Part shown: piece by piece, positions 15,525 to 23,381 of the stretch | Layout of the letters: the number at the start of each line of letters is the position of its first letter | Position numbering within the stretch: position 1 is the stretch's first letter | Origin: an uncultured Eubacterium sp. | Lineage (GTDB): Bacteria; Bacillota; Clostridia; Lachnospirales; Lachnospiraceae | Assembly: GCA_958446835.1 (NCBI GenBank) | Contig: CAUCXT010000034.1 | Location: 1 to 27,709, forward strand | Length of the DNA stretch: 27,709 bases | Direction: 5' to 3' | Notes under the pieces: generated by a model | Databases searched by the model: none | Seen by the model: only the letters and a program-made list of their open reading frames with translations | Told to the model about the DNA's origin: nothing | Made by a program: the position numbers and the translations under genes

Positions 15525-16295
15525 ATGAAGTATTGTACAAAGTGCGGTAAGCCACTTGAAGATGGCGAAGTATGCAGCTGTCAGACACAGAATACGGCTG
15601 AGCAGACAGCACAGGCAACACAGGAGCAGACAGCACAGGAGCAGGCTACAACTCAGGCAACAGCCGGAGCAGCACAGCCACAGGCGGCTAAGCCTATTAT
15701 CACCAAGGAGCAGGCAACAGAGATTTCTAAGGGTATGTTAGCATACGCTAAGGAGTTCGTTAAGAATCCTGTTGAGGCTAGTGAGGCGGTTGTAGGTGAA
15801 CATTCATTTACAACAGTTGCGGGACTTGTTGTTGTCAATGCAGCACTTCAGCTTATATATAGCCTTATAAGCATAATCGTATACACTGCAAAGGGCTGGC
15901 ATTATGATATAGCAGACTGGGTTATGGCAATAGTAAGACCTGTTTTATGGTGGGTTGCAATTCCGGCAGCCTTTGCAGGACTTATCTGGGTATGTGCAAA
16001 GTATGTTGAAGGTACTGATGTAAGCTTCAAGAAGGCTTTAAGCGTATTTGCTATTCCGGCACTTCCAATGCTTGTATTTACACTTATAAATTTATTAAGA
16101 CTTGTGCTCACACATTCGTTCTTTACTGTTATTTTTGGTGTTATACATGCGGCTATCACAGGTATTATGTACTATCTTACGGGTATCGGTATTGTGAAGG
16201 TGCTTCCGCTTTCAAAGAAGTTCATATATTCGATAGCAATTATCTGTGCAGGTCTTTACTTTGTAAATTGGCTTGTAACATCAGCAATTTTCTAA
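15525..16295 (+). CDS. Zinc-ribbon protein with Yip1-like membrane domain
   Basis: A 256-residue protein in three parts. Residues 1-20 form a small zinc ribbon with Cys4, Cys7, Cys17 and Cys19 (CTKC...CSC). Residues about 20-58 are a low-complexity Gln/Thr/Ala linker with repeated EQTAQ-like words. Residues about 95-256 carry around five hydrophobic segments of the Yip1/DUF-type membrane domain common in Firmicutes behind such zinc ribbons. Function is unknown; a membrane-organising or stress role is only a guess. ATG 15525 has AGGAGGAG upstream, so the earlier in-frame start at 15504 was rejected. It has its own promoter and terminator, so it is a single-gene unit between the ABC pair and the NUDIX gene. 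Confidence 0.75.
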   Translation: MKYCTKCGKPLEDGEVCSCQTQNTAEQTAQATQEQTAQEQATTQATAGAAQPQAAKPIITKEQATEISKGMLAYAKEFVKNPVEASEAVVGEHSFTTVAGLVVVNAALQLIYSLISIIVYTAKGWHYDIADWVMAIVRPVLWWVAIPAAFAGLIWVCAKYVEGTDVSFKKALSVFAIPALPMLVFTLINLLRLVLTHSFFTVIFGVIHAAITGIMYYLTGIGIVKVLPLSKKFIYSIAIICAGLYFVNWLVTSAIF

Positions 16296-16314
16296 TATAA
16301 TATATGGAGTCCAT

Positions 16315-16360
16315 AAGGCTCTTCGTCATGCGTGCAATCGCTGTGGACGGAGAGCCTTTT
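16315..16360 (+). terminator. Terminator after the Yip1-like gene
   Basis: A 13-bp stem with one GU pair, 16315-16327 (AAGGCTCTTCGTC) with 16346-16358, an 18-base loop, then TTTT and AT-rich sequence. It rules out 16304 as the start of the NUDIX protein. Confidence 0.75.
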
Positions 16361-16405
16361 ACATTATTACTATCTTGCCACAAAATGGCGCAATGGAGGC
16401 AGACT

Positions 16406-17101
16406 ATGTATCTGGAAAAGTATGAACAGTATCTTGGAACCGGTGAGAGAAATGCAGCGGGACTTGACCTTAAGACATTTCTTGAGGAGTATAATCCTAA
16501 GCTTTATGATACTCCGGCTAATACAGTTGACAATCTTATCTTTACCTACGTTGAGGAAAATGGAAAAAAGAGAATAGGAAAAATCCTTCTTATCAAAAGA
16601 GGAAATCATCCGTCAATCGGCTGGTGGGCTCTTCCGGGAGGATTCGTGGATTTTCGTGAGAACCTTGATATCGCCGCGGCAAGAGAGCTTGAGGAGGAGA
16701 CCGGACTTAAGGGAGTCAAGGGTGTACAGCTTGGCAGCTATGGTGATTATGACAGGGACCCTAGGACAAGAATAATTACCACAGCCTATGTTTTTGTTGA
16801 GGAGGAAGGAAAGCTTACGGCAACAGCGGGCGATGATGCCGCGGATGCAGGATGGTTTTCCATGAAGGTGCACAAGGCGGGTGAGGCTGCCGACAGCACA
16901 CAGCAGATAGAGAAGGAATTTTACGATATTGAATTTGAATGTGGGGATATCAGACCGACTGCAAGAGTTCTGGTTATCACAGACAGGACGGGAATCCTTG
17001 AGAAGAAGGATTACAAGATAGTGAGCAACAATCTGATTGCAGCAGATCACGCGGCGATTATACTGAATGGATATGATTATGTGAGTGAACATATACATTA
17101 G
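16406..17101 (+). CDS. NUDIX hydrolase
   Basis: A 231-residue NUDIX-fold hydrolase. The full NUDIX box GX5EX7REUXEEXGU is present at residues 79-101 (starting at Gly79, with Glu85, Arg93-Glu94 and Glu97-Glu98), preceded by GWWALPGG. The box binds metal and cleaves nucleoside-diphosphate-linked substrates. The N-terminal ~40 residues and the C-terminal ~60 lie outside the box; the longer size than MutT suggests an ADP-ribose/NAD-type or regulator-type member, but the substrate cannot be read from the sequence. ATG 16406 was chosen for its TGGAGG 6 bases upstream; the longer frame to 16304 runs back through a terminator hairpin. The pyrophosphatase gene follows after 85 bases. Confidence 0.88.
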   Translation: MYLEKYEQYLGTGERNAAGLDLKTFLEEYNPKLYDTPANTVDNLIFTYVEENGKKRIGKILLIKRGNHPSIGWWALPGGFVDFRENLDIAAARELEEETGLKGVKGVQLGSYGDYDRDPRTRIITTAYVFVEEEGKLTATAGDDAADAGWFSMKVHKAGEAADSTQQIEKEFYDIEFECGDIRPTARVLVITDRTGILEKKDYKIVSNNLIAADHAAIILNGYDYVSEHIH

Positions 17102-17130
17102 AAAATAGTTAGGTAATTGCGAAACAGTGT

Positions 17131-17154
17131 GTTGGCAGATTTGTGTTTTGCAAT
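17131..17154 (+). repeat. Copy 1 of a ~24-bp intergenic motif
   Basis: Starts GTTGG, then AGATT, and ends in the 12-mer GTGTTTTGCAAT. The same design recurs at 23382-23405. Here it is also the right half of an imperfect inverted repeat: GGTAATTGCGAAACA (17112-17126) opposite TGTTTTGCAATTGCC (17144-17158), 13 of 15 positions complementary. Confidence 0.45.
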
Positions 17155-17186
17155 TGCCAATATGTGTTCTATGAACGGAGGTCAGT

Positions 17187-18836
17187 ATGGAAAAAAGAAA
17201 GATATTTGTAATCGGGCATAAGAATCCTGATACGGATTCAATCTGTTCGGCGATAGCTTATGCACAGCTGAAAAATGAGATAGACACGGAGAATGAGTAC
17301 ATCCCGCTTCGCGCAGGCCAGACAAATGAGGAGACACAGTACGTGTTAAAGCAGTTCGGGGCAAATGCGCCTCAGTATGTTATGGATGTCAAGAGTCAGG
17401 TGAAGGATATAGAGATTCGCAAGGTTGACGGCGTGGACAGGAACATATCAATCAAGGCGGCATGGAAGCTTATGAGGGATATCGGGGTTGTGACGCTCCC
17501 GATAACGCGCGACAACAAGCTTGAGGGCTTAATCACAATCGCCGATATTGCGACATCATATATGGATGTCCATGACAGCACAACACTCTCAACGGCGCGT
17601 ACCGTCTGCAAAAACATCGTTGAGACACTTGACGGAGCACTTATCATCGGTGATGAGGAGCATGTGTTTGACAGAGGAAAGGTTCTCGTGGCTGCGGCTA
17701 ATCCCGACCTTATGGAGAGCTACATCAAGATGGGCGATATCGTCATTCTCGGAAACAGATATGAATCACAGCTATGCGCCATAGAGATGCAGGCTGGCTG
17801 TATCGTTGTGTGTGAGGGCGCGCCTGTATCCATGACGATTAAGAAGCTTGCTGTTGAAAATCACTGTACGATAATCAGCACACCGCATGATACATTCACT
17901 GCGTCAAGGCTTATAAATCAGTCTGTTCCGATAAGCTTCTTTATGAGAACCGAGGGACTAATAACCTTCAGCACGGAGGCGTACACGGATGAGGTGCGTC
18001 AGGTAATGGCGAAAAAAAGACACCGTGATTTCCCTATACATGATGAACAGGGCAATTATATAGGGATGATTTCCAGAAGAAATCTCCTCGGTATGGGCAA
18101 AAAGCAGATTATCATGGTTGACCACAATGAAGCGAAGCAGGCGGTTGATGGAATTGATCAGGCGGAGATACTTGAGATAATCGACCATCATAAGCTGGGT
18201 GCGGTTGAGACGATGAACCCTGTATTTTTCAGAAACCAGCCGCTAGGATGTACCGCAACGATTATCTATCAGATGTATGGGGAAAACCATATAAAAATTA
18301 ATAAAAAGACAGCCGGACTTATGTGCTCGGCAATTCTTTCGGACACGCTTATGTTCCGCTCTCCTACATGTACGCCGGCGGATGTGAAGGCCGCCAGGGC
18401 GCTTGCAGAGCTTGCGGGAATAGATATAGAAGAGTATGCGGTAAAAATGTTCCGCGCCGGAAGCAACTTGAAGGACAAGACTCCACAGGAGATTTTTTCG
18501 CAGGACTACAAGAGATTCTCGGTAAATGATATCAATTTCGGAGTAGGACAGATATCATCGATGGATGAGGATGAGCTTCTGGACATAAAAGATAAGATTA
18601 TGCCTTACATGAAGGAACAGCTTGAAAGTCAGGGAATCAACATGATATTTTTCATGCTAACCAATATGATAGCTACGGAGACTCTGCTCATTGCACTTGG
18701 AAACGGAGCGGGTGATGTCATTGAGAACGGCTTTGACGCGCCGAAGCTTGAGGAGAACGTGTACAGGCTTGAGGGCGTTGTGTCGCGTAAGAAGCAGCTT
18801 ATTCCTGAGATATTGACTGTTCTGTCGCAGGAGTGA
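17187..18836 (+). CDS. ppaC: Family II inorganic pyrophosphatase with CBS and DRTGG regulatory insert
   Basis: A 549-residue Mn/Co-dependent pyrophosphatase of the DHH family that hydrolyses PPi to phosphate. The N-terminal catalytic motif is GHKNPDTDS (His11, Asp15, Asp17). The regulatory insert follows: CBS 1 at about 75-130, a DRTGG domain at about 135-240 and CBS 2 at about 250-305. The catalytic fold then resumes with VDHNE (311-315), DHH (333-335) and a C-terminal DHHA2 domain. In studied relatives the CBS pair binds adenine nucleotides (AMP/ADP inhibit) and the DRTGG-containing form responds to Ap4A. The start is set by CGGAGG 5 bases upstream. In a cell that may use PPi for glycolysis, an allosterically gated PPase makes sense; that link is inference. 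Flavin-reductase and kinase genes follow closely. Confidence 0.95.
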   Translation: MEKRKIFVIGHKNPDTDSICSAIAYAQLKNEIDTENEYIPLRAGQTNEETQYVLKQFGANAPQYVMDVKSQVKDIEIRKVDGVDRNISIKAAWKLMRDIGVVTLPITRDNKLEGLITIADIATSYMDVHDSTTLSTARTVCKNIVETLDGALIIGDEEHVFDRGKVLVAAANPDLMESYIKMGDIVILGNRYESQLCAIEMQAGCIVVCEGAPVSMTIKKLAVENHCTIISTPHDTFTASRLINQSVPISFFMRTEGLITFSTEAYTDEVRQVMAKKRHRDFPIHDEQGNYIGMISRRNLLGMGKKQIIMVDHNEAKQAVDGIDQAEILEIIDHHKLGAVETMNPVFFRNQPLGCTATIIYQMYGENHIKINKKTAGLMCSAILSDTLMFRSPTCTPADVKAARALAELAGIDIEEYAVKMFRAGSNLKDKTPQEIFSQDYKRFSVNDINFGVGQISSMDEDELLDIKDKIMPYMKEQLESQGINMIFFMLTNMIATETLLIALGNGAGDVIENGFDAPKLEENVYRLEGVVSRKKQLIPEILTVLSQE

Positions 18837-18859
18837 GAGGGTACAGAAAGGAGCTGCGT

Positions 18860-19555
18860 ATGGCGAAGTTGAGTTGGAAGCCGGGGAATATGCTCTATCC
18901 GGTTCCGGCAGTTATGGTGAGCTGTAAAAGGGAGGGCGAAAAGCCGAACATTATAACAGTTGCATGGGCGGGAACGGTGAACACCAATCCGCCTATGGTA
19001 TCCATATCGGTGAGGCCGGAGAGATATTCCTATGAGATAATAAAGGAGACGAAGGAATTTGTCATCAACCTTGTGACTAAGGAGCTGGTGTATGCTACGG
19101 ATTTTTGTGGTGTGCGTTCAGGAAGGGATGTTGACAAGTTCGCACAGATGAAGCTTCACGAAGCTGCATCGAAGGTGGTAGGTGCACCGGGAATTGAGGA
19201 AAGTCCGGTGAATATTGAGTGCCGTGTGGTGAGTGAGCAGCCTTTAGGAAGCCACACCATGTTTCTTGCGGAGGTTGTGAATGTCAATGTCGATGACCGT
19301 TATATGGATGAGAACGGCAGGTTTGACCTCAATTCATCAGGTTTAACCACTTATTCACATGGTGAATACTTCGAATTGGGGAAAAAGCTTGGAAAATTCG
19401 GATATTCTGTGAATAAAAATGCAAAGCCGCATGAAAAGACAAAGAGCGCAAACACATCAAAGCGCACAAATACGCCAAAGAACGCGAATACATCAAGGAA
19501 CACAAACACGTCAAAGAACAGAAGGGAAAAGGGACGCTTCAATGAAAAAAAGTAA
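18860..19555 (+). CDS. Flavin-reductase-like (FMN-binding split barrel) protein with repetitive tail
   Basis: A 231-residue protein. Residues about 1-180 match the flavin reductase / FMN-binding split-barrel family: PVPAVMVSC, NIITVAWAGTVNTNPPMVSISV, FVINLVT, and the DFCGVRSGRDVDKF segment. Members bind FMN and act as NAD(P)H:flavin oxidoreductases or flavoredoxins in anaerobes. After about residue 190 comes an unusual tail, four six-residue units of NTSKRT type (198-221) ending in a Lys/Arg-rich stretch, encoded by 18-bp tandem repeats. The tail is basic and probably unstructured. ATG 18860 was chosen for AGGAG 6 bases before it; the gene starts 24 bases after the pyrophosphatase stop. Its 3' end overlaps the kinase gene by 14 bases, so the three genes look like an operon. 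Confidence 0.85.
   Translation: MAKLSWKPGNMLYPVPAVMVSCKREGEKPNIITVAWAGTVNTNPPMVSISVRPERYSYEIIKETKEFVINLVTKELVYATDFCGVRSGRDVDKFAQMKLHEAASKVVGAPGIEESPVNIECRVVSEQPLGSHTMFLAEVVNVNVDDRYMDENGRFDLNSSGLTTYSHGEYFELGKKLGKFGYSVNKNAKPHEKTKSANTSKRTNTPKNANTSRNTNTSKNRREKGRFNEKK
19451..19522 (+). repeat. Four in-frame 18-bp tandem repeats
   Basis: Units at 19451-19468, 19469-19486, 19487-19504 and 19505-19522 share the pattern AAyACryCAArrmrC, and each encodes N-T-[SP]-[KR]-x-x. Being a multiple of three, changes in copy number would lengthen or shorten the tail of the flavin-reductase-like protein without a frameshift. Confidence 0.85.
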
Positions 19556-20042
19556 TGTTATTCTGATAGGAATGCCGGGAGTGGGAAAGAGTACGGTAGG
19601 AGTTGTTCTCGCAAAGCTCCTTGGATATCATTTCATAGATACAGATTTAGTCATTCAGGAGAAGGAAGGCAGACTGTTAAAGGAAATTATAGCTGATGAG
19701 GGAAACGCGGGCTTTTTAAAGATTGAGGAAAAGGTTAACGCTGAGCTTGAGGCGGAGCACTGTGTCATAGCTCCCGGAGGAAGTGTTGTATACGGCGAGA
19801 ACGCCATGAGACATTTCAAGGAGATAGGCACTGTGGTATATTTAAAGGCATCGTATGAGATGATAAACGAGAGATTATCAAATCTTGAGGGCAGGGGGGT
19901 TGTGCTCAAAGAGGGACAGACCCTTAAGGATCTCTACGATGAGCGCTGCGTGCTCTATGAAAAATATGCGGACGTAGTCATAGATGAGCACGGAAGAAGC
20001 CTTGCTGATACGGCTAAAGCTGTAGAAATTGCGGTGAGATAG
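19542..20042 (+). CDS. Shikimate-kinase-like P-loop kinase with altered substrate site
   Basis: A 166-residue nucleoside-monophosphate-kinase-fold protein of AroK size. Walker A is GMPGVGKST (10-18), followed by DTD at 33-35, PGGSVV (78-83) and YDERCVLYEKYADVVI with Arg135 in place of the usual late Arg. True shikimate kinases carry an Arg in the GExxFRxxE segment (Arg58 type) that grips shikimate. Here the segment reads GNAGFLKIEE, with Leu59-Lys60, and the lid is LEGRGVVL rather than NRPLL. The substrate may therefore not be shikimate; no other aro gene is nearby. ATG 19542 has an AAGGG-rich ribosome site and overlaps the preceding gene by 14 bases. The longer frame back to 19419 only reads the tandem repeats out of frame. 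Confidence 0.8.
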   Translation: MKKSNVILIGMPGVGKSTVGVVLAKLLGYHFIDTDLVIQEKEGRLLKEIIADEGNAGFLKIEEKVNAELEAEHCVIAPGGSVVYGENAMRHFKEIGTVVYLKASYEMINERLSNLEGRGVVLKEGQTLKDLYDERCVLYEKYADVVIDEHGRSLADTAKAVEIAVR

Positions 20043-20065
20043 CGGCGCTTGCATTGATATGAGAC

Positions 20066-20079
20066 GAACTATATAGTTC
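20066..20079. repeat. 14-bp perfect palindrome
   Basis: GAACTATATAGTTC, 23 bases after the kinase stop. No T run follows, so it is not a terminator; it could be a protein-binding site. A related AACTATATAGT occurs at 25339-25349. Confidence 0.4.
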
Positions 20080-20121
20080 AATAATTTCCAAATAATGTAA
20101 ATATTAACAAAAAAATTTAAT

Positions 20122-20140
20122 TCTTTGTAACATTTTGTAA
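20122..20140 (+). promoter_or_regulatory. Two direct TTTGTAACA boxes upstream of the M23 promoter
   Basis: TTTGTAACA at 20122-20130 and 20132-20140, 10 bp apart, i.e. on the same face of the helix, with an inverted copy at 20215-20223. They lie about 40 bp upstream of the -35 box. Confidence 0.5.
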
Positions 20141-20180
20141 CAAATTGCGTAAAAAACATTCGGTTTTTATCAAAAAAACC

Positions 20181-20209
20181 TTTACAAATCGGGTATTTCT
20201 TGGTAGTAT
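20181..20209 (+). promoter_or_regulatory. Promoter of the M23 endopeptidase gene
   Basis: TTTACA (20181-20186), exactly 17 bp, TAGTAT (20204-20209) with an extended -10 TGG before it. The start is expected near 20216, inside a WalR-like site. Confidence 0.7.
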
Positions 20210-20214
20210 GTATT

Positions 20215-20231
20215 TGTTACAAAATTGTTAA
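20215..20231 (+). promoter_or_regulatory. WalR (YycF)-type binding site
   Basis: TGTTAC-AAAAT-TGTTAA fits the published WalR consensus TGTWAH-N5-TGTWAH at every defined base. It lies at the expected transcription start, right after the -10 box, ahead of a cell-wall endopeptidase, a typical WalR target class. At this position binding would be expected to repress. Regulator identity is inferred. Confidence 0.5.
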
Positions 20232-20260
20232 GTAAGTTCTTACATTTTTGGGAGGATATC

Positions 20261-21844
20261 ATGAAGTTGACCAGGCAGTACAGAAAACTTAAAAATATTT
20301 ATCTGAAGGTTGCAGTAGCTGCCTGCTTGTTTATTATATTTGTTATACCGTTTGCGACACGTTTTACAACGCCACAGACAGTTGAAGCCGACAACAGATC
20401 GGTGAATGGAACAGCAGGATACACAGTTGTACTCAACGGAACACCGATAGGGTGTACACAGGATGAAGAGACGGCGAGAACCGCACTTCAGAATGTAAGA
20501 GGACAGCTTAATGAAGAATACGGAACAACAGTGTATGCGGATACAGAGCTTGAGGTTTTCGCAGATGACAATATAAGAGGGAAGCTTCTTGACGAGAGCG
20601 AACTTGAGAAGGCTATGTACAGCGCGGTTAACGCTGTTGCCTATGTGCCGGAGAATTTAGCATATACAGTCCGTATAGATGATTACATGGTTACGGTTGG
20701 CAGTGAAGCAGAGGTTGTTGAACTCTTAGAGGCTGCCAAGAACAGAATAGCAGGCGAGAATGCCGGAGCATTTCAGGTAGAGCTTGTTGACAGCACGGAC
20801 AACGGTCTTTCACATAAGACAGTCAATGTTGCCACAGCGGATATCACAATGAATGAGGCAGCCAAGGTTCTTGCCACAATAGATGGTACAGACACGGTTC
20901 AGGTTACAGAGGATACAGTGTTCGAGGACGGAGTTCTCTATGTGGGCTTCAAGGAGAACATTGAGGTTATAGAGACCAGAGGCAATGCCAACACAGTGAT
21001 GTCGGTACAGGATGCATTAGAAGATATCACCAAGGAGAAGGCAGCGAAGGGAACCTATGTGGTTCAATCGGGTGACTGTCTCTCAGCTATAGCGGACAAG
21101 ACAGGAATCGGTCTTGATGAGCTGTACGAGCTTAATGAGGGGCTTAATGAGAACAGTGTAATCATGCCGGATGACATCATAACAATAACGGTTCCTACAC
21201 CTGAGCTTTCAGTAGTTGTCAAGGAAGAGGTCACATACAATGAAGAGTATGAGGCGGACGTTGTATATGTTGACAATAACAGCATGTATCAGGGTCAGCA
21301 GAATATAATTTCAAACGGAACACCGGGTTACAGAGAGGTTATCGCAGTTGTAAGCTATGCTAACAACAAGGAGTATGACAGAGAGATAATCAGCCAGAGA
21401 ATCATTACAGAGGCAACTCCGACAGTGATTGAGAGAGGAACACTTATTCCTCCGACATTCATCAATCCGCTCAGCTCCATGACTTTGACATCAGGCTTTG
21501 GATATCGTACACATCCTGTATCAGGACAGCCGAGCAGCTTCCACACAGGTATTGACCTGTATGTTCCATCGGGAAGTGTTGTAAGAGCGTCATGTGGTGG
21601 TACGGTAACACTTGCAGGCTGGAACGGTGGATATGGTTGGTGCGTAGATATCAGCCATGGCAACGGATTGACCACAAGATACGGACACTTAAGTTCGATA
21701 GAGGTATCTGTTGGACAGACTGTATCACAGGGACAGAGAATTGCATTGTCGGGAGCCAGTGGAAATGTAACAGGACCACATCTTCATTTTGAAGTTTTAC
21801 TTTGGGGAAATTGCAAGAATCCATACGATTATTTGAACAAATAA
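20261..21844 (+). CDS. Membrane-anchored LysM-G5-M23 cell-wall endopeptidase
   Basis: A 527-residue wall hydrolase. It has a basic start, one membrane segment at about 16-36, an extracytoplasmic linker domain at 50-255, a LysM peptidoglycan-binding module (about 265-312, YVVQSGDCLSAIA), a G5 domain (about 315-392) and a C-terminal M23/LytM peptidase. Zinc ligands and catalytic residues are intact: HTGID (His428, Asp432), RYGHL (His476), GPHLHFEV (His507, His509). It should therefore be active, cutting peptide cross-links in the wall during growth or division. ATG 20261 has GGGAGG 5 bases upstream. The gene has its own promoter with a WalR-type site and ends in a clean terminator. MurA, a wall-precursor enzyme, follows with a separate promoter. 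Confidence 0.93.
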   Translation: MKLTRQYRKLKNIYLKVAVAACLFIIFVIPFATRFTTPQTVEADNRSVNGTAGYTVVLNGTPIGCTQDEETARTALQNVRGQLNEEYGTTVYADTELEVFADDNIRGKLLDESELEKAMYSAVNAVAYVPENLAYTVRIDDYMVTVGSEAEVVELLEAAKNRIAGENAGAFQVELVDSTDNGLSHKTVNVATADITMNEAAKVLATIDGTDTVQVTEDTVFEDGVLYVGFKENIEVIETRGNANTVMSVQDALEDITKEKAAKGTYVVQSGDCLSAIADKTGIGLDELYELNEGLNENSVIMPDDIITITVPTPELSVVVKEEVTYNEEYEADVVYVDNNSMYQGQQNIISNGTPGYREVIAVVSYANNKEYDREIISQRIITEATPTVIERGTLIPPTFINPLSSMTLTSGFGYRTHPVSGQPSSFHTGIDLYVPSGSVVRASCGGTVTLAGWNGGYGWCVDISHGNGLTTRYGHLSSIEVSVGQTVSQGQRIALSGASGNVTGPHLHFEVLLWGNCKNPYDYLNK

Positions 21845-21854
21845 TGCACACAAT

Positions 21855-21893
21855 ATAAAGCAGAGGGGAGAATAGTTTTTCCCTCTGCTTTAT
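21855..21893 (+). terminator. Terminator after the M23 endopeptidase gene
   Basis: A perfect 13-bp stem, ATAAAGCAGAGGG (21855-21867) with its complement at 21881-21893, a 13-base loop, then TAATTTTC. Confidence 0.85.
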
Positions 21894-21901
21894 TAATTTT
21901 C

Positions 21902-21929
21902 TTTACAAAAAGTTCTTTTATGCTATAAT
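21902..21929 (+). promoter_or_regulatory. Promoter of murA
   Basis: TTTACA (21902-21907), 16 bp, TATAAT (21924-21929) with the extended -10 TGC. The start is expected near 21936, leaving a leader of about 100 bases before the ATG. Confidence 0.8.
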
Positions 21930-22038
21930 AGGATAGATATTTAGGAGCATATAGCTTATAATGAAAGGTGCCCTATGATAGGTTTGGCTGTATGTATCAA
22001 AATGATTATGACAATTACATGTAATATTGAGGTATGTA

Positions 22039-23331
22039 ATGGAACAGTATGTTATTAAGGGTGGAAATCCTTTAAGTGGTGAAGTGAATATTATTGGAGC
22101 CAAGAATGCGGCGCTGGCTATTATTGCGGCTGCTATCATGGCTGATGAGACAGTTACGATAGATAATGTACCGGATGTGAGTGATATAAGGGTTCTTTTA
22201 GGAGCTATTGCGAGCATTGGGGCAGTAGTTGAGGAAGTTGACAGACACACCTACAAGATTAACGGTGGACTTATAAATACCACGGTTGTTGATTATGAGA
22301 AGGCGAAGAAAATAAGAGGCTCTTACTACCTTTTGGGAGCATTGCTTGGAAAATACAGGGAAGCTCATGTGGCATTTCCGGGTGGCTGTAACATAGGTAC
22401 AAGACCTATTGACCAGCATATAAACGGCTTTAAGGCTATGGGGGCTGAGGTTGATACAGCCTATGGAATGATTACAGCTAAGGCGGACAGGCTTGTAGGC
22501 GGACATATTTACCTTGATATGGAATCTGTTGGTGCTACCATCAATATCATGCTTGCTGCGGCACTTGCAGAAGGCAATACGATTATTGAGAATGCAGCTA
22601 AGGAGCCGCATGTGGTTGATGTAGCCAATCTTCTCAACTGTATGGGAGCGAATATAAAGGGCGCAGGAACCGATGTTATAAGGATTAAGGGAGTGGCTAA
22701 GCTACATGGCGCTTCGTATTCAATTATTCCGGATCAGATTGAGGCAGCTACATTTATGTGTGCCGCAGCCGTAACTGGTGGAGATGTGCTTATCAAAAAT
22801 GTTATTCCTAAGCACCTTGAGGCTATCACGGCGAAGCTTACACAGATAGGCTGTGAGGTTGTTGAATTTGATGATGCAGTGAGGGTTGTTGGATACCGTA
22901 ATATGAAATACACCAATGTCAAGACACTTCCGTATCCGGGATTTCCTACCGATGTGCAGCCGCAGATTACAGTTGTGCTGGCGCTTGCCAAGGGAACCAG
23001 TATTGTGACAGAGGGGATATTTGAGAACCGCTTTAAGTATGTCGATGAGCTTGCCAAGATGGGGGCGGATATAACGGTTGAAGGAAACACAGCTATTGTA
23101 AAGGGCGTTGAACGCTATACAGGAGCAGAGGTAACCGCACCTGATTTGCGTGCCGGTGCAGCTCTTGTGCTTGCGGGACTTGCCGCAGATGGCATAACAG
23201 TGGTTGATGATATCAAGTATATATTGAGAGGCTATGAGGACTTCGACATTAAGCTCAGGGAGCTTGGAGCGAAGATAGAGTATGTGCAGAGTGAGAAGGA
23301 GCTCCGCAAGTTCGTGCTCAAGATTTCATAG
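22039..23331 (+). CDS. murA: UDP-N-acetylglucosamine 1-carboxyvinyltransferase
   Basis: A 430-residue EPSP-synthase-fold enzyme that adds enolpyruvate from PEP to UDP-GlcNAc, the first committed step of peptidoglycan synthesis in the cytoplasm. The sugar-binding GAKNAAL motif has Lys22-Asn23, and the active-site loop PGGCNIGTRPID holds Cys117, the residue alkylated by fosfomycin. An intact Cys here predicts sensitivity at the target level. The later motifs GFPTDVQPQ and ENRFKYVDEL are also present. Many Firmicutes carry two paralogues (MurA and MurZ); which one this is cannot be settled here. ATG 22039 has GAGGT 5 bases upstream. The gene is single, with its own promoter and a terminator near 23450. 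Confidence 0.95.
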   Translation: MEQYVIKGGNPLSGEVNIIGAKNAALAIIAAAIMADETVTIDNVPDVSDIRVLLGAIASIGAVVEEVDRHTYKINGGLINTTVVDYEKAKKIRGSYYLLGALLGKYREAHVAFPGGCNIGTRPIDQHINGFKAMGAEVDTAYGMITAKADRLVGGHIYLDMESVGATINIMLAAALAEGNTIIENAAKEPHVVDVANLLNCMGANIKGAGTDVIRIKGVAKLHGASYSIIPDQIEAATFMCAAAVTGGDVLIKNVIPKHLEAITAKLTQIGCEVVEFDDAVRVVGYRNMKYTNVKTLPYPGFPTDVQPQITVVLALAKGTSIVTEGIFENRFKYVDELAKMGADITVEGNTAIVKGVERYTGAEVTAPDLRAGAALVLAGLAADGITVVDDIKYILRGYEDFDIKLRELGAKIEYVQSEKELRKFVLKIS

Positions 23332-23381
23332 ATGAATTATGCAGGGATATGCGATTAAAAGCAGGTATGTGAATCCCATAA

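Noticed and set aside
16304..16405. N-terminal extension of the NUDIX protein.
   Set aside because: It reads through a clear terminator hairpin, while ATG 16406 has a TGGAGG ribosome site.
19419..19541. N-terminal extension of the shikimate-kinase-like protein.
   Set aside because: It is only the tandem repeats of the upstream gene read in another frame (Gln/Arg/Thr-rich); P-loop kinases of this family start close to the P-loop, as from 19542.
20162..20180. GGTTTTT/AAAAACC hairpin as a terminator of the ppaC-kinase operon.
   Set aside because: The stem is only seven pairs, nearly all AT, and its downstream T's are part of the next gene's -35 box; too weak to call.
21960..22038. Tiny ORF MKGAL in the murA leader as a regulatory uORF.
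   Set aside because: Five codons with a poorly spaced ribosome site and no terminator before murA; nothing supports regulation.
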